The notes below the pieces were generated by a model. That model ran no database searches, was not told the origin of the DNA, and saw only the letters and a program-made list of their open reading frames with translations. Source: Pelobates cultripes (Eukaryota > Chordata > Amphibia > Anura > Pelobatidae). Taken from it: a stretch of DNA of 64,000 bases. Positions 1 through 11,800 of the stretch are shown here, one piece after another (the stretch's first letter is position 1; every line of letters begins with the position of its first letter). Both the position numbers and the translations under genes were made by a program. The stretch spans positions 312,579,498 to 312,643,497 of the forward strand of contig OW240916.1 in assembly GCA_933207985.1 (NCBI GenBank), written 5' to 3'.

Positions 1-1221
1 TCAATCAAATGTTTGGTGTCACAATATAACGTGAAGAAAACATTAGGGTTTAGGATTGGATATACTATAGGGCTGTTTTCAGGATGATCTCAAATTAATA
101 TATGCAATGTGCTAAAAATAATAATTTGGGGGCTAATACCCCTGTTTATTGCCATCTAACAACACCTCATCTGCTGAACATCTGTGATATAGTGTAAATA
201 TCTAGATATGCCTTTAGTTTTCTTTTTAATTATTAACTGATGGATAAAAACCTACGGACGCATTTATGAAAGATTTTAGTTTGCAAATGACTTATTTCAC
301 ATATTTCACATATTTCAATAAAAAAAAATAAAAGGTTCTTATAATTTGAAAATCATTCATTCGTTTTAAAAATAAAAGGTTACAATATTATTATTACAAA
401 TATTTCATTTAATGCACAGATGTAATGTTTTAAATGAATCCAAGATGAAATTGTTGATTTAAGCCGCAGGACATCAGTTTGCATTTCACCAGAATAATAA
501 TTAATGTTTTATCTGTGCCATTTTGTCGTACATTTTAAACATGGAAGTCTTTCTTGTGGCTTTTGTTTTGAGTCGATGTGATGGCAGGGAATTAGAGCGC
601 TTCTTTTGTTTTTAATTTGTTTTCCGGGGCTCTTGTGATAGATTAACGTTGCTTGTTAATTTGTTCATCAAGTGGTTGGCTTGTTTTTCCAAAACCGTAA
701 AGTGTAACAATGTCTCATTACAATAAAGGTCAGTAGGCTTATTGTAAACATGAGGGGTTGTGCGTATCTATTATAAAATTTAGAATAGTGTAGAAATCTG
801 ACAAACAAGAAAGTAAATTAAAATAGGTCATAAATAATTATAAGCATAGGCATCCTATTTCTTTAGTTTTATATTCTTTTATTTATTTATTTTTTACTAA
901 TTTCTAAGAGCAGTTATATCTACTAAGAAAATTAAGTAATCTTTACAAATGCACCGGCTAAATATGACTTAATCGAGTTAAAAAATATATAATTTCTTTT
1001 ATCACTCACAAGCAACCATTTTTCACATAAGTATTTCATTTTGAAATAAGAAAAAAAAATCAAGTGTTGCGGAGTGCAGCAGACTTTAGAATAGTTAGGA
1101 ATCCCCTGAGATGGGGTCTGTGAGGAGCAATGGGGGAGAAGACAGGCGCGCTCAAGGGAGGATGCAAACTTGGTACCAGACTGGAGGAGGCCAAGGGAGG
1201 AGGATCATTTTATTAATTAAG
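1..1221. other. AT-rich stretch without recognised gene
   Basis: No convincing exon, tRNA or transposon end is seen. The part at about 480-740 is less low-complexity than its surroundings and could be conserved noncoding DNA, but that cannot be judged without alignment. Short poly-A and poly-T tracts are scattered through the rest. Confidence 0.4.
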
Positions 1222-1682
1222 GTTTAAGGGACAACTGTCATCTTAAAATTATTTTAAATATAATAATCCTTTCATCAAGTTTTGAAAGAAAATATTGTTT
1301 TTTTTTGTTAAATGAAATAAATGTAAAAAAAAAAAAAAAACCTTGGGAAAAAAACAAACGAATTCCTCCCTTTAGTATATGACAGGAGCCATTCGGCCAT
1401 GTACATACACCTTGGGTCGGACAGTACTTGGAAACCGACAGTAATCAGGTCTTATGACATCTCTGCCCTGTGCAGGAAGTGAAGCCAGGAAAACCATAGA
1501 GACTAACTGTGCGTTTTCAAATACTGTCCGACCCAGGGAGTATGTCTATGGCTAAAGGGTCCTGTCATATAGTAAATATCATTTTTTTCACACACTTCAT
1601 TGAAAAATCTATTTCCTTGCAATATTTGGTAAAAAGGGTTGTTGTTATAAAAATTGTTTTCATGTGAGAGTTGCCCCTGACA
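1222..1682. mobile_element. Foldback (MITE-like) element with two nested inverted-repeat pairs
   Basis: An outer imperfect inverted repeat pairs 1224-1290 (starting TTAAGGGACAACTGTCAT) with the reverse complement of about 1620-1682 (ending GAGAGTTGCCCCTGAC). Inside it, a second and better inverted repeat of about 60 bp pairs 1373-1432 (TAGTATATGACAGG...) with 1515-1574 (...CCTGTCATATAGTA). Both arms of the inner pair carry GGGTCGGACAGTA. There is no coding capacity. It is either one long snap-back MITE or one MITE inside another. The family is not recognised. Confidence 0.6.
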
Positions 1683-2160
1683 AGGAGAGGCTAATTAGAG
1701 AGTTATTACAATGAATGTGTGTCTAAATTAATATTATGTGAGTTTTATTTTCTTCTTTATTTTGAAATGTTACACAATTTTCCCTCCCATTCACCTATAC
1801 GTAACATGGTGATATTCGATGATTGGAAATTTAGAAAAACACTCTCTTACAGCACTGTAGCCATCAGCAAATGTCACATTGACCATCTGAGAGGAATCTG
1901 GATGTTTTTAGACAGGGGAGCTGACGTGAAGAGACCCGGGATTTAAACAAAGCAAGTAAAAGTTATATGTTCTACATTTACATTTCAGTTTTGAAACTGT
2001 CCTTGGATATTTTTTATTGGTTTTTATTATTTTAAAATGCTCTCCTAAAACATAGCAGTCAGTTAAATACGTTTTCTGTGGGGAAAAAAAGTCAATTTTT
2101 TTTATCCTGTACTATGGTTTTCATTTTTTTTCATATTTCATTTTACCTTTGTAATGTATT
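1683..2160. other. Unassigned AT-rich DNA
   Basis: A 75-codon open frame at 1719-1946 has no recognisable similarity and looks fortuitous. Nothing else can be supported here. Confidence 0.35.
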
Positions 2161-2287
2161 GTTTGAGGGTTGGACATATAGAAATTATTATTATTATTAT
2201 TATATTTATATATAGCAAACAAATTCCGTAGCGCTGTACAATGGGTGGACTAACAGACACGTAATTGTAACCAGACAAGTTTGACGC

Positions 2288-5200
2288 ACAGGAACAGAGG
2301 GGTTGAGGGCCCTGCTCAATGAGCTTACATGTTAGAGGGAGTGGGGTAAAGTGACACAGTAACAGAGGGATTGAGGACCCTGCTCAGTGAGTTTACATGT
2401 TAGAGGGAGTGGGGTATAGTGACACAGTAACAGAGGGATTGAGGGCCCTGCTCAGTGAGTTACATGTTAGAGGGAGTGGGGTATAGTGACACAGTAACAG
2501 AGGAATTGAGGGCCCTGCTCAGTGAATTTACATGTTAGATGGAGTGGGGTATAGTGACACAGTAACAGAGGGATTGAGGGCCTGCTCAGTGAGTTTACAT
2601 GTTAGAGGGAGTGGGGTATAGTGACACAGTAACAGAGGGATTGAGGGCCTGCTCAGTGAGTTTACATGTTAGAGGGAGTGGGGTATAGTGACACAGTAAC
2701 AGAGGGATTGAGGGCCCTGCTCAGTGAGTTTACATGTTAGAGGGAGTGGGGTATAGTGACACAGAAACAGAGGGATTGAGGGCCCTGCTCAGTGAGTTTA
2801 CATGTTAGAGGGAGTGGGGTATAGTGACAGTAACAGAGGGATTGAGGCCTGCCGCAGACTACGAGTGGGGTATAGTGACACAGTAAGAGAGGGATTGAGG
2901 GCCTGCTCAGTGAGTTTACATGTTAGAGGGAGTGGGGTATAGTGACACAGTAACAGAGGGATTGAGGGCCCTGCTCAGTGAGCTTACATGTTAGAGGGAG
3001 TGGGGCAGTGACACAGTAACAGAGGGATTGAGGGCCTGCTCAGTGAGTTTACATGCTAGAGGGAGTGGGGTATAGTGACACAGTAACAGAGGGATTGAGG
3101 CCCTGCTCAGTGAGTTTACATGTTAGAGGGAGTGGGGTATAGTGACACAGTAACAGAGGGATTGCGGGCTCAGCGAGTTTAAGGAGGGAGTGGGGTATAG
3201 TGACACAGTAACAGAGGGATTGAGGGCCTGCTCAGTGAGTTTACATGTTAGAGGGAGGGGGTATAGTGACAGTAATAGAGGGGTTGAGGGCCTGCTCAGT
3301 GAGTTTACATGTTAGAGGGAGTGGGGTATAGTGACACAGTAACAGAGGGATTGAGGGCCTGCTCAGTGAGTTTACATGTTAGAGGGAGTGGGGTATAGTG
3401 ACACAGTAACAGAGGGATTGAGGGGCTGCTCAGTGAGTTTACATGTTAGAGGGAGTGGGGTATAGTGACACAGTAACAGAGGGATTGAGGGCCTGCTCAG
3501 TGAGTTTACATGTTAGAGGGAGTGGGGTATAGTGACACAGTAACAGAGGGATTGAGGGCCCTGCTCAGTGAGTTTACATGTTAGAGGGAGTGGGGGGTAG
3601 TGACACAGTAACAGAGGGATTGAGGGCCCTGCTCAGTGAGTTTACATGTTAGAGGGAGTGGGGTATAGTGACACAGTAACAGGGGGATTGAGGTCCTGCT
3701 CAGTGAGCTTACATGTTAGGAGGGAGCGGGGGTATAGTGACACAGTAACAGAGGGATTGGAGGCCCTGCTCAGTGAGCTACATGTTAGGAGTGGGTATAG
3801 TGACACAGTAACAGAGGGATTGGAGGGGCCTGCTTTAGTGAGCTTACATGCTAGAGGGAGGTGGCAGTGACACAGTAACAGAGGGATTGAGGGCCTGCTC
3901 AGTGAGTTTACATGTTAGAGGGAGTGGGGTATAGTGACACAGTAACAGAGGGATTGAGGGCCCCGCTCAGTGAGTTTACATGCTAGAGGGAGTGGGGTAC
4001 AGTGACAGTAACAGAGGGATTGAGGCCCTGCTCAGTGAGTTTACATGTTAGAGGGAGTGGGGTATAGTGACACAGTAACAGAGGGATTGAGGCCCTGCTC
4101 AGTGAGTTTACATGCTGGAGTGGTTATGTGCTGTTATCATTGTGCAACAGAGTGTAATTTGAGGGTCCTGCCCAGTGAGCTGCTGAGGAGTGGGGTATAG
4201 TGACACAGCAATGAGGGATTGAGGGCCTGCTCAGTGAGTTTACATGTTAGAGGGAGGGGGTTAGAGGTGACAGTAATAGAGGGGTGACACAGTAACAGAG
4301 GGATTAAGGCCCTGCTCAGTGAGTTTACATGTTAGAGGGAGTGGGGTATAGTGACACAGTAACAGAGGAGTTTACATGTTAGAGGGAGTGGGGTAAAGTG
4401 ACACAGTAACAGAGGGATTGTGGGCCTGCTCAGTGAGTTTACATGTTAGAGGGAGTGGGGTATAGTGACACAGTAACAGAGGGATTGAGGGCCTGCTCAG
4501 TGAGTTTACATGTTAGAGGGAGTGGGGTATAGTGACACAGTAACAGAGGGATTGAGGGCCTGCTCAGTGAGTTTACATGTTAGAGGGAGTGGGGTATAGT
4601 GACACAGTAACAGAGGGATTGAGGGCCTGCTCAGTGAGTTTACATGTTAGAGGGAGTGGGGTATAGTGACACAGTAACAGAGGGATTGAGGCCCTGCTCA
4701 GTGAGCTTACATGCTAGAGGGAGTGGGGTATAGTGACACAGTAACAGAGGGATTGAGGGCCTGCTCAGTGAGTTTACATGTTAGAGGGAGGGGGTATAGT
4801 GACAGTAACAGAGGGATTGAGGGCCTGCTCAGTGAGTTTACATGTTAGAGGGAGGGGGTATAGTGACACAGTAACAGAGGGATTGAGGGCCCTGCTCAGT
4901 GAGTTTACATGCTAGAGGGAGTGGGGTATAGTGACACAGTAACAGAGGGATTGAGGGCCCTGCTCAGTGAGTTTACATGTTAAAGGGAGTGGGGTATAGT
5001 GACACAGTAACAGAGGGATTGAGGGCCCTGCTCAGTGAGTTTACATGTTAGAGGGAGTGGGGTATAGTGACACAGTAACAGAGGGATTGAGGGCCCTGCT
5101 CAGTGAGTTTACATGTTAGAGGGAGTGGGGTATAGTGACACAGTAACAGAGGGATTGAGGGCCCTGCTCAGTGAGTTTACATGCTAGAGGGAGTGGGGTA

Positions 5201-5480
5201 TAGTGACACAGTAACAGAGGGATTGAGGGCCTGCTCAGTGAGTTTACATGTCAGAGGGAGTGGGGTATAGTGACAGTAACAGAGGGATTGAGGGCCTGCT
5301 CAGTGAGTTTACATGTTAGAGGGAGTGGGGTATAGTGACACAGTAACAGAGGGATTGAGGGCCCTGCTCAGTGAGTTTACATGTTAGAGGGAGTGGGGTA
5401 TAGTGACACAGTAACAGAGGGATTGAGGGCCCTGCTCAGTGAGTTTACATGTTAGAGGGAGTGGGGTAAAGTGACACAAA
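2288..5480. repeat. Minisatellite, ~68-bp unit, roughly 47 copies
   Basis: The unit begins CAGAGGGATTGAGGGCCC and ends TATAGTGACACAGTAA. Most copies are near-identical, with single-base variants (GGCCC/GGCC, GTTAG/GCTAG, ACACAG/ACAG) and a few internally deleted units, for example near 2850, 3180, 3790 and 4130. The flanking half-units match the LINE 3' UTR, so the array grew by tandem expansion of an internal LINE segment. Short open frames in it are artefacts of the repeat. Confidence 0.95.
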
Positions 5481-5570
5481 AGGTAAGGATAGTATTAGGG
5501 AATTAGATTGGTAGAATAGTATTCACTGAAGACGAGTGTCAGTTGCAGAAGATAAATCAGTTGGGGACCA

Positions 5571-5951
5571 TTAACAGTTTATTTGATATACTTTTGTGAA
5601 AAAAAAGCATCTAACAGAAAAGTTAATGGAGTTCCACAGGAACGGTGCAGCCCTAGAGAAGTCTTGAATGCGAGCATCAGAGGTGGGAGTACGGACAGAA
5701 GATAGACGCAGGTCTTCGGCAGAGCGCAGGGACCTCGACGGGGCATACCTGTGTATTAGGGAGGATAGATAGGTTGGAGTAGTAATATGTAGAGATTTTA
5801 GAGCAAGAATCAGAATTTTATATTGAGCCCTATATCTTACGGGAAGCCAATGTAGGGACTGACAAAGGGGGAGGCGGGGGAGGTGTGTATACAGCAAACA
5901 TTTAAATATCAAATATTTAATGTTTTTGTATCTCATATCCTGTAAGCACAT
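5571..5951 (-). pseudogene. LINE (L2-like) reverse transcriptase C-terminal fragment
   Basis: A 126-codon minus-strand frame carries the signature of the region after the polymerase domain in L2/CR1-group LINEs. LHWLPVRYRAQYKI is followed by LALKSL, YLSSLI, PSRSLRSAEDLRLS and, near the end, FSRAAPFLWNS. These motifs are known from the C-terminus of vertebrate LINE ORF2 proteins, downstream of the catalytic YADD box. The catalytic part is absent, so the copy is 5'-truncated and dead. Its 3' UTR follows directly on the minus strand. Confidence 0.75.
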
Positions 5952-6196
5952 ACCAATACTTGAAGAGATACCTTGGTCCGTGATTCACTGGCACTGTAGG
6001 TATCATATTTACTAGTTAAAGGGTTAATGTCAGGGACGGCCTGACAGTGGTTTGGGCCCCCGGGCAAAATTAGGACTGGTGTAGATGTACCGTGTATTTG
6101 ATTGTATGCTTCTGTGTATATTTACTGTGAGCCATGGTGTAATTGAATATATGTATGTCTGTGTGTTGTGTCAGGATATGTGGAATTAGAGTTTAT

Positions 6197-6635
6197 TTAA
6201 AGGGAAACTATAGTGCTAGCACTATAGTTCCCCACAGTTAAAAACCCCTTCTGTCACTTACCTGAATCCAGTGCTGATGTCCCTCGGCGCTGGTTCGGGT
6301 TCCACTGCGGCAAGCACCAAACTCGCATTAGGACCTCCCACATATAGTATTGTATAATGCTTTCCTATTAGGTTTTGGGTAACACTGGATGTTCTCATGC
6401 ATAGCGTAAGGACGTCCAGCGTCAGTTAGGCGACCAAAAGTCGCCTAACGACTTGGAAGTCTCTAGTGGCTGTCTGGTAGACAGTCACTAGAGATGGAGT
6501 TAACCCTGAAAGGTAATTATTGCAGATTCTTAAAAACTGTAATAATTACCATAACAGGGTTAAGAACCCGGGTACACTGCACTCAGACCACTTCAATGAG
6601 CCGAAGTGGTCTGGGTGCCTATAGTGTCCCTTTAA
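6197..6635. mobile_element. T2-type MITE (TTAA target), copy 1
   Basis: The left end is TTAAAGGGAAACTATAG and the right end CTATAGTGTCCCTTTAA. The T2 MITE family described in Xenopus has TTAAAGGRR ends and TTAA duplications, which fits. The interior shares GAAGTGGTCTGGGTGCCTATAG with the copies at 8820 and 11980. It is non-coding and depends on a transposase supplied elsewhere. Confidence 0.75.
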
Positions 6636-6679
6636 AAATATTTTTTTAAAAACACAATCAAAAACTGTGGGGGGAGGGC

Positions 6680-7640
6680 AGGGGGGAGGAATAATAATTT
6701 CTACAACTAAATCATAGCGGTAATTGCAGGGGCTCTAGTGGATGTAGTGGAGGGAGAGGGGCTGTTGTAGGTACTGGGGAGGGAAGGGTGTAAGGAATAA
6801 GGACTGTAGTGGGTGCAAAGAGAAATAGATGCAGTAGTCGGTGCAGGGGAAATGGACTGAAGTGGGCATAGGAGTTGTAATGGGCATAGGGACTGTAGTG
6901 GGTGCATGATGTTAATCGGGCTTTAGTTGATGCAGGAGTATCGGGGCTGTAGGGGATATAGGGGTTGTAGGGTGTGCAGGACTTTTATCAACTGTAGGGG
7001 GTAGAGGGGCTGTAGGGTGTGCAGGGATTTAAGGGGCTGTAGGAGGCAGTAGGGCTGTAGGTTGTGCAGGGATTTTAGGAGTTGTAGGAGGTAGGGAGGC
7101 TGTAGGGGGATAGGGAGGCACTGGAGTTGTAGGGGTTAGAGAGGCTGCAGGGGGTAGATGGGTTAAAGGGCCTGCAGGGTTTAGAATGGCTGTAGGGGGT
7201 AGATGGGCTGCAAGGGGTAGATGGGCTGCAAGGGGTATAGAGGCTGCAAGTGGTAGAGGGGCTGCAAGTGGTAATGGGGCTGCAGGGGGTAGAGGGGGTA
7301 GAGGGGCTGTAGGGGTAGAGGGGCTGTAGGGGTAGAATGTCTGCAGGGGGTAAAGGGGCTGCAGGAGTTAGATGGGCTTTATGGGGTCGAGGAGTTATAG
7401 CTGCATGGGTTAGAATGACTGCAGGGGGCAGTGGAGCTATAGGGGTAGAGGTTAGAATGGCCGCAGGGGGGAGAGGGGTGTGTAGGGGATGCAGGGGATG
7501 CAGGGATTTAAAGGGCTGTTGGGGGTAGAGGGCTGTAGGAGATAAAGGGACTATATGGATTTTAAGGGCTGTAGGGGTTGCAGGTATTTAAAGTCTCTGG
7601 GGGGGTAGAGTGGTTGTTGGAGATAAAGGGACTGAGCCTT
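6680..7640. repeat. Degenerate G-rich minisatellite
   Basis: Irregular 16-35 bp units of the type GGGGCTGTAGGGGGTAGA are repeated for nearly 1 kb on the plus strand. Runs of three to six G recur every 6-15 bases, a pattern able to form G-quadruplexes. The open frames through it are low-complexity artefacts. Confidence 0.85.
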
Positions 7641-8031
7641 ACCTGTGTCATGCTGTATCAGATACTTCATGCTGCATGTAACACTATCAGGCAGCTCCGC
7701 ACAGCTCGTTTAACTTTTGACACATGATGTAATTTCCTCTATAACGAGCTGCCGGATCAGGACTACAGACAGATCTCCTGCTGTGCTCATCAGTCAGACA
7801 TTGAGAGACAGCCTAGTGGGTCCTTGGGAGGTCCCTTTAGCTGTCTCTCACTGTGCCCGGCCGAACAAGGGGAGATTGTATCGCGTAACAGGGGCCTGCG
7901 AAGACAGACTGCAGGCTGGCTGGGGAGATTGTTAAACTCCCCAGCCGAGCCTTACTTTCCTGCAGCAGGGGCGGGCCCCCCAGAGCCCATGACTGATATG
8001 CCTGAGTGCTCAATCCGCCCCTGGTTACTGC

Positions 8032-8819
8032 AATCAAAAAACAGTGTTTGCAGTGTTAAGAGTAACCCTTTCTGAGGTGGCCCGCCAGAGGGTGCAGGAG
8101 GAACGACTGAGTGGGCGACCTGCTTTGCATGCTGGTTTCAGATGACAAATTTGCACAGAATTTAAATTAGTCAGCCTGGAACTTTGTTCTGGGCTGACTA
8201 ATTATACTCTTGGAGTATCTTGGAGTAATGATTTGGAGTTACACCTTTCACAGTGAAACACTGCGCATGACGACTCCAGGCACCATGACCACTATAAATC
8301 ACTGAAGTGGTGATGGTGTTTGTAGTAGCCTTTTAAGGGAATAAAGATACCTAGGTCGATAAATTAATTCCCCTAATCTCAATGCACAGGTGAGGAGGCA
8401 GAAGCAGAGAAGCTACTATACCACCTGCACCACCTGCACATCATACATTTTTAGATTCAATTTTTGTATTTTTTTAATATTATTTCAAGTCTCCATTAAA
8501 CACTGCAATACGTTATATACAATATGTATCTGTGATTGACAGTATAGCTGCATGTTTCATGGTTTTGCCATTGAGTTCACTAGAATTGTATCACTTTTTA
8601 TTTTTGGGGAAGGATAGTTGAGAAAAAGAGCTTGAATGTATAAAAATGTATAGAATATTTTATGTTTACTTTCATTTTTTTGTTTGTTTATTGCTCCACC
8701 CACATGTATCTAATACATAAAACAACGCAAAGTAAAGTAAATAGCTATTCACAGTTGACAGATGACAGAGTATCTTACAATATGCTACATACAACATGTC
8801 TAAAGAGAGGTTTTTTAAG
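8032..8819. other. Mixed unique and MITE-derived DNA
   Basis: At about 8240-8336 there is a likely right end of a T2-like MITE (GAAGTGGTGATGGTG... CCTTTTAA). Its left end was not located. The remainder up to 8819 is AT-rich and unassigned. Confidence 0.35.
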
Positions 8820-9298
8820 TTAAAGGACCACTGTAGTTCCAGGAAAACAAACTCGTTTTCCTGGCTCTGTGGGGTCTTTGGGTCCCCCCCACCCTCATGG
8901 CCCCCCTCCCGCCAGGCTGAAGTGGGAGGAAGGGGTTAAACACTTACCTTTCTCCAGTGCCGGGCTCCCTCGGTGCTGGGGACTCTCCTCCCTCTTCTGA
9001 CGTCACCGGCTGAATGCGCATGCGAGGCAAGAGCCACGCGCGCATTCAATCAGTCCATAGAAAAGCATTCTCATAGCTTTCCTATGGATGCTGGCTTCTT
9101 CTCACTGTGAAAATCACAGTGAGAAGCGCGGAAGCGCCTCTAGCGGCTGTCAATGAGACAGCCACTAGAGGCTGGATTAACCCATTTGTAAACTGAAACT
9201 GCTATGTTTACAGCAGGCAGGGTTAACCCTAGATGGACCTGGCACCCAGACCACTTCATTAAGCTGAAGTGGTCTGGGTGCCTATAGTGGTCCTTTAA
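8820..9298. mobile_element. T2-type MITE, copy 2
   Basis: The ends are TTAAAGGACCACTGTAG and CTATAGTGGTCCTTTAA, with TTAA at both borders. Subterminal self-complementary blocks occur: GGAAAAC...GTTTTCC on the left, and ACCACTTC...GAAGTGGT on the right. The interior shares ATCACAGTGAGAAG and the CTAGAGGC block with the 11980 copy, which lies in the opposite orientation. Confidence 0.85.
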
Positions 9299-10268
9299 GG
9301 AGATATTGTGCTCACAGCTTGTTCCAAGACATGAAAATATGCAATAATATTAGACACAGTTTAGCAAAGAGGCATATCATTCACATCTCATGTGACGCAA
9401 TGTTATAACATAAAACAACTAGAACAGGGGCTTGCCTATGGCAATTGGAATGAAACCAAAAACCTCCATTTATTTAAATATGCATATGGATTTGGGATAG
9501 TGTGCAAGTAACTAGTTTCTTTGGTTTTTTGTTGTTGTATGTCTTGTGGTTGATGTGTACTATGGTCATTGCTGCCATCCAGGAGTAGAGGGGGTCTACT
9601 TTATAATTACGTTAGTGGAGCCTTTCTGAGTGCGAGACCCCTGTGTGGCCTGCTGGGTCTCATATGATGTCTTCCAATCACACCTAACATGCACAAGGTT
9701 CTGGTATTTTCCATTCACTGGTGGGGAAGAGGTATGCCCTACCATGTCGCCTCTCAATGAGCAAGGTTGTCTGATTCCTGCAAGGAGCTATTCCACAAGT
9801 ATTCAGGGAAAGACTCCCTCGGCGGCGGGATCTTATTCACGCACGGTCTAGGTGGCAGCCAAATTAAGTCGTCTATATGTTGATTTCTCATGTTGGAATT
9901 GTCTCTCACTGGTTTTCATTTGCATCCCATAGTCAAACACTTTGAGCCTTAAAAACCCCAACAAATGTGGGATACATAGCACAGGTTTCTAGGTTCTTTA
10001 CGGAGCTCAAGGAAAAACATGTCTTTTCCAGTCAATCACTAGCTCTGCCCCCCTTTTTTTAAATAATTTTAACTTTTTTAATTTAGGTAGTATTTAAGGT
10101 TTTTATGAAATACAATAAATATACTTTTTTGTACCTGTAAAATCAGATTTAAAAAAAATAAAACAATTCTGACATTTATATGATATTTCACACTTCAATT
10201 TTACTTTATGTTGTATTTTAATAACATCAAACTTTTAGGTCCCAAACTCTAAGGTCTGTAGCAAACAG
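9299..10268. other. Unassigned intergenic DNA
   Basis: No transposon ends, coding exon or RNA gene is recognised. A 73-codon frame at 9630-9851 has no recognisable similarity. Confidence 0.35.
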
Positions 10269-10477
10269 GGGGATTACACTTTTTGTTCCTCCGGTCACAG
10301 AACAGCCCCTTGACCCACAATGAGTCTTTCCCACCCTCCCTGTGCTTGTTGAATTTTAGCATTGTTTGTCTTGAATGTTCCGGCTTCTTTTTTACGTCTG
10401 TTTGTTGTAGCAGCGATAGTGTCTTGCCAGTACAGGAGTATAGAAGCTGCTCATAGAGTGGTCCCCGAGTAGACATG
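10269..10477. repeat. 209-bp duplicated segment, copy A
   Basis: This segment matches 14225-14433 with two differences and no gaps, in the same orientation, 3.96 kb away. The flanks differ. Read on the minus strand, both copies are open throughout in one frame, starting MSTRGPLYEQLLYSCTGK after an ATG in the right border. One difference changes a codon (Val to Ile) and the other is silent. It may be a fragment of a transposon ORF, an exon-like repeat, or a recent gene conversion. Confidence 0.75.
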
Positions 10478-10499
10478 TATATTAAATAAATTTTTGCTC

Positions 10500-11800
10500 T
10501 CATGTACTGCTGAATTACTCCCACATTGCTGACATTGGATTGTTATTTACTACTCCTCTGTTTTGTCCTTCACTGCTTCTGATTGATCCCACGTTGCTGA
10601 CCTTGGATTGTTACTTAATACTCCTCCGGTTTGCCTTTCACTGCTCCTGAATGACTCCCACATTGCTGACTTTGGATTGTTACTTACTACTCCTCTGGTT
10701 TGCCCTTCACTGCTTCTGATTGATCCCACGTTGCTGACCTTGGATTGTTACTTAATACTCCTCCGGTTTGCCCTTCACTGCTTCTGATTGATCCCACGTT
10801 GCTGACCTTAGATTGTTACTTACTACGTCTGTGGATTGCCGTTTACTGCTCCTGAATGACTCCCACATTGCTGACTTTGGATTGTTACTTACTACTCCTC
10901 TGGTTTGCCCTTCACTGCTTCTGATTGATCCCACGTTGCTGACCTTAGATTGTTACTTAATACTCCTCCGGTTTGCCTTTCACTGCTCCTGAATGACTCC
11001 CACATTGCTGACTTTGGATTGTTACTTACTACTCCTCTGGTTTGCCCTTCACTGCTTCTGACTGATCCCACGTTGCTGACCTTAGATTGTTACTTAATAC
11101 TCCTCCGGTTTGCCCTTCACTGCTTCTGATTGATCCCACGTTGCTGACCTTAGATTGTTACTTACTACGTCTGTGGATTGCCGTTTACTGCTCCTGAATG
11201 ACTCCCACATTGCTGACTTTGGATTGTTACTTACTACTCCTCTGGTTTGCCCTTCACTGCTTCTGATTGATCCCACGTTGCTGACCTTAGATTGTTACTT
11301 AATACTCCTCCGGTTTGCCTTTCACTGCTCCTGAATGACTCCCACATTGCTGACTTTGGATTGTTACTTAATACTCCTCCGGTTTGCCCATCACTGCTTC
11401 TGTTTGATCCCACGTTGCTGACCTTGGATTGTTACTTAATACTCCTCCGGTTTGCCCTTCACTGCTCCTGAATGACTCCCACATTGCTGACTTTGGATTG
11501 TTACTTAATACTCCTCTGGTTTGCCCTTCACTGCTTCTGATTGATCCCACGTTGCTGACCTTAGATTGTTACTTACTACGTTTGTGGATTGCCCTTTACT
11601 GCTCCTGAATGACTCCCACATTGCTGACATTGGATTGTTGCTAACTACTTCACTGGTTTGTCCTTCACTGCTTCTGATTGATTTCGAAGTTGCTGGCCTT
11701 GGATTATTACTTACTATTCCTCCGGATTGCCCTTTACCAGTCATGATTGATTTTTCTGTTACCGGTCTTGGACTGCTACTTACCATTCCTCTGGATCACC
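10500..11800. repeat. Minisatellite, 68-69 bp unit with 342-bp higher-order period
   Basis: About 19 units start CCCACRTTGCTGACYTTGGA and contain GGATTGTTACTTA and a TTTGCCYTTCACTGCT block. Neighbouring units alternate in type (GATTGATCCCACG versus AATGACTCCCACA). The block at 10752-10934 recurs unchanged at 11094-11276, giving a period of 342 bp, or five units. The units decay toward the right end after about 11600. Minus-strand open frames through it are repeat artefacts. Confidence 0.9.

Larger units (their letters stand above)
2165..5951 (-). mobile_element. L2-like non-LTR retrotransposon 3' portion, antisense, with expanded 3' UTR
   Basis: Read on the minus strand, the element runs from the C-terminal end of a LINE reverse transcriptase ORF (5571-5951) through a 3' untranslated region to a terminal ATT-rich simple repeat at about 2188-2206. 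The sequence just inside the tail (GCGCTGTACAATGGGTGGAC at 2231) recurs at 32643-32720 and, more diverged, at 56310-56390, so this is a dispersed LINE family. The 68-bp tandem array at 2288-5480 lies inside the 3' UTR. The 56.3-57.6 kb copy has only one unit at the same place. L2 assignment rests on the HWLPV and LWNS motifs of the encoded tail. Confidence 0.7.
6031..8023. mobile_element. Probable hAT-type DNA transposon, non-autonomous
   Basis: The left end CAGGGACGG and the right end CCGCCCCTG form a short imperfect terminal inverted repeat of the CAGGG type seen in hAT elements. The flanking 8-mers GTTAATGT (6023-6030) and GTTACTGC (8024-8031) agree at 6 of 8 positions, as expected of a decayed 8-bp target duplication. 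The interior holds a T2 MITE and a G-rich minisatellite, and no transposase is seen. The ends are short and the match is imperfect, so this call is tentative. Confidence 0.45.

Noticed and set aside
3646..3870. Open frame of 74 codons with a GYSDTVT repeat
   Set aside because: Pure translation of the 68-bp minisatellite; the frame arises from unit-length changes.
2288..5480. CRISPR-like regular repeat array
   Set aside because: Units are contiguous with no unique spacers, and the context is eukaryotic.
10752..11786. Several minus-strand frames with repeated MGSIRSSEGQTRGVVSNNP
   Set aside because: Translations of the 68-bp tandem unit; no sign of a repeat protein gene such as start context, conservation or flanking exons.
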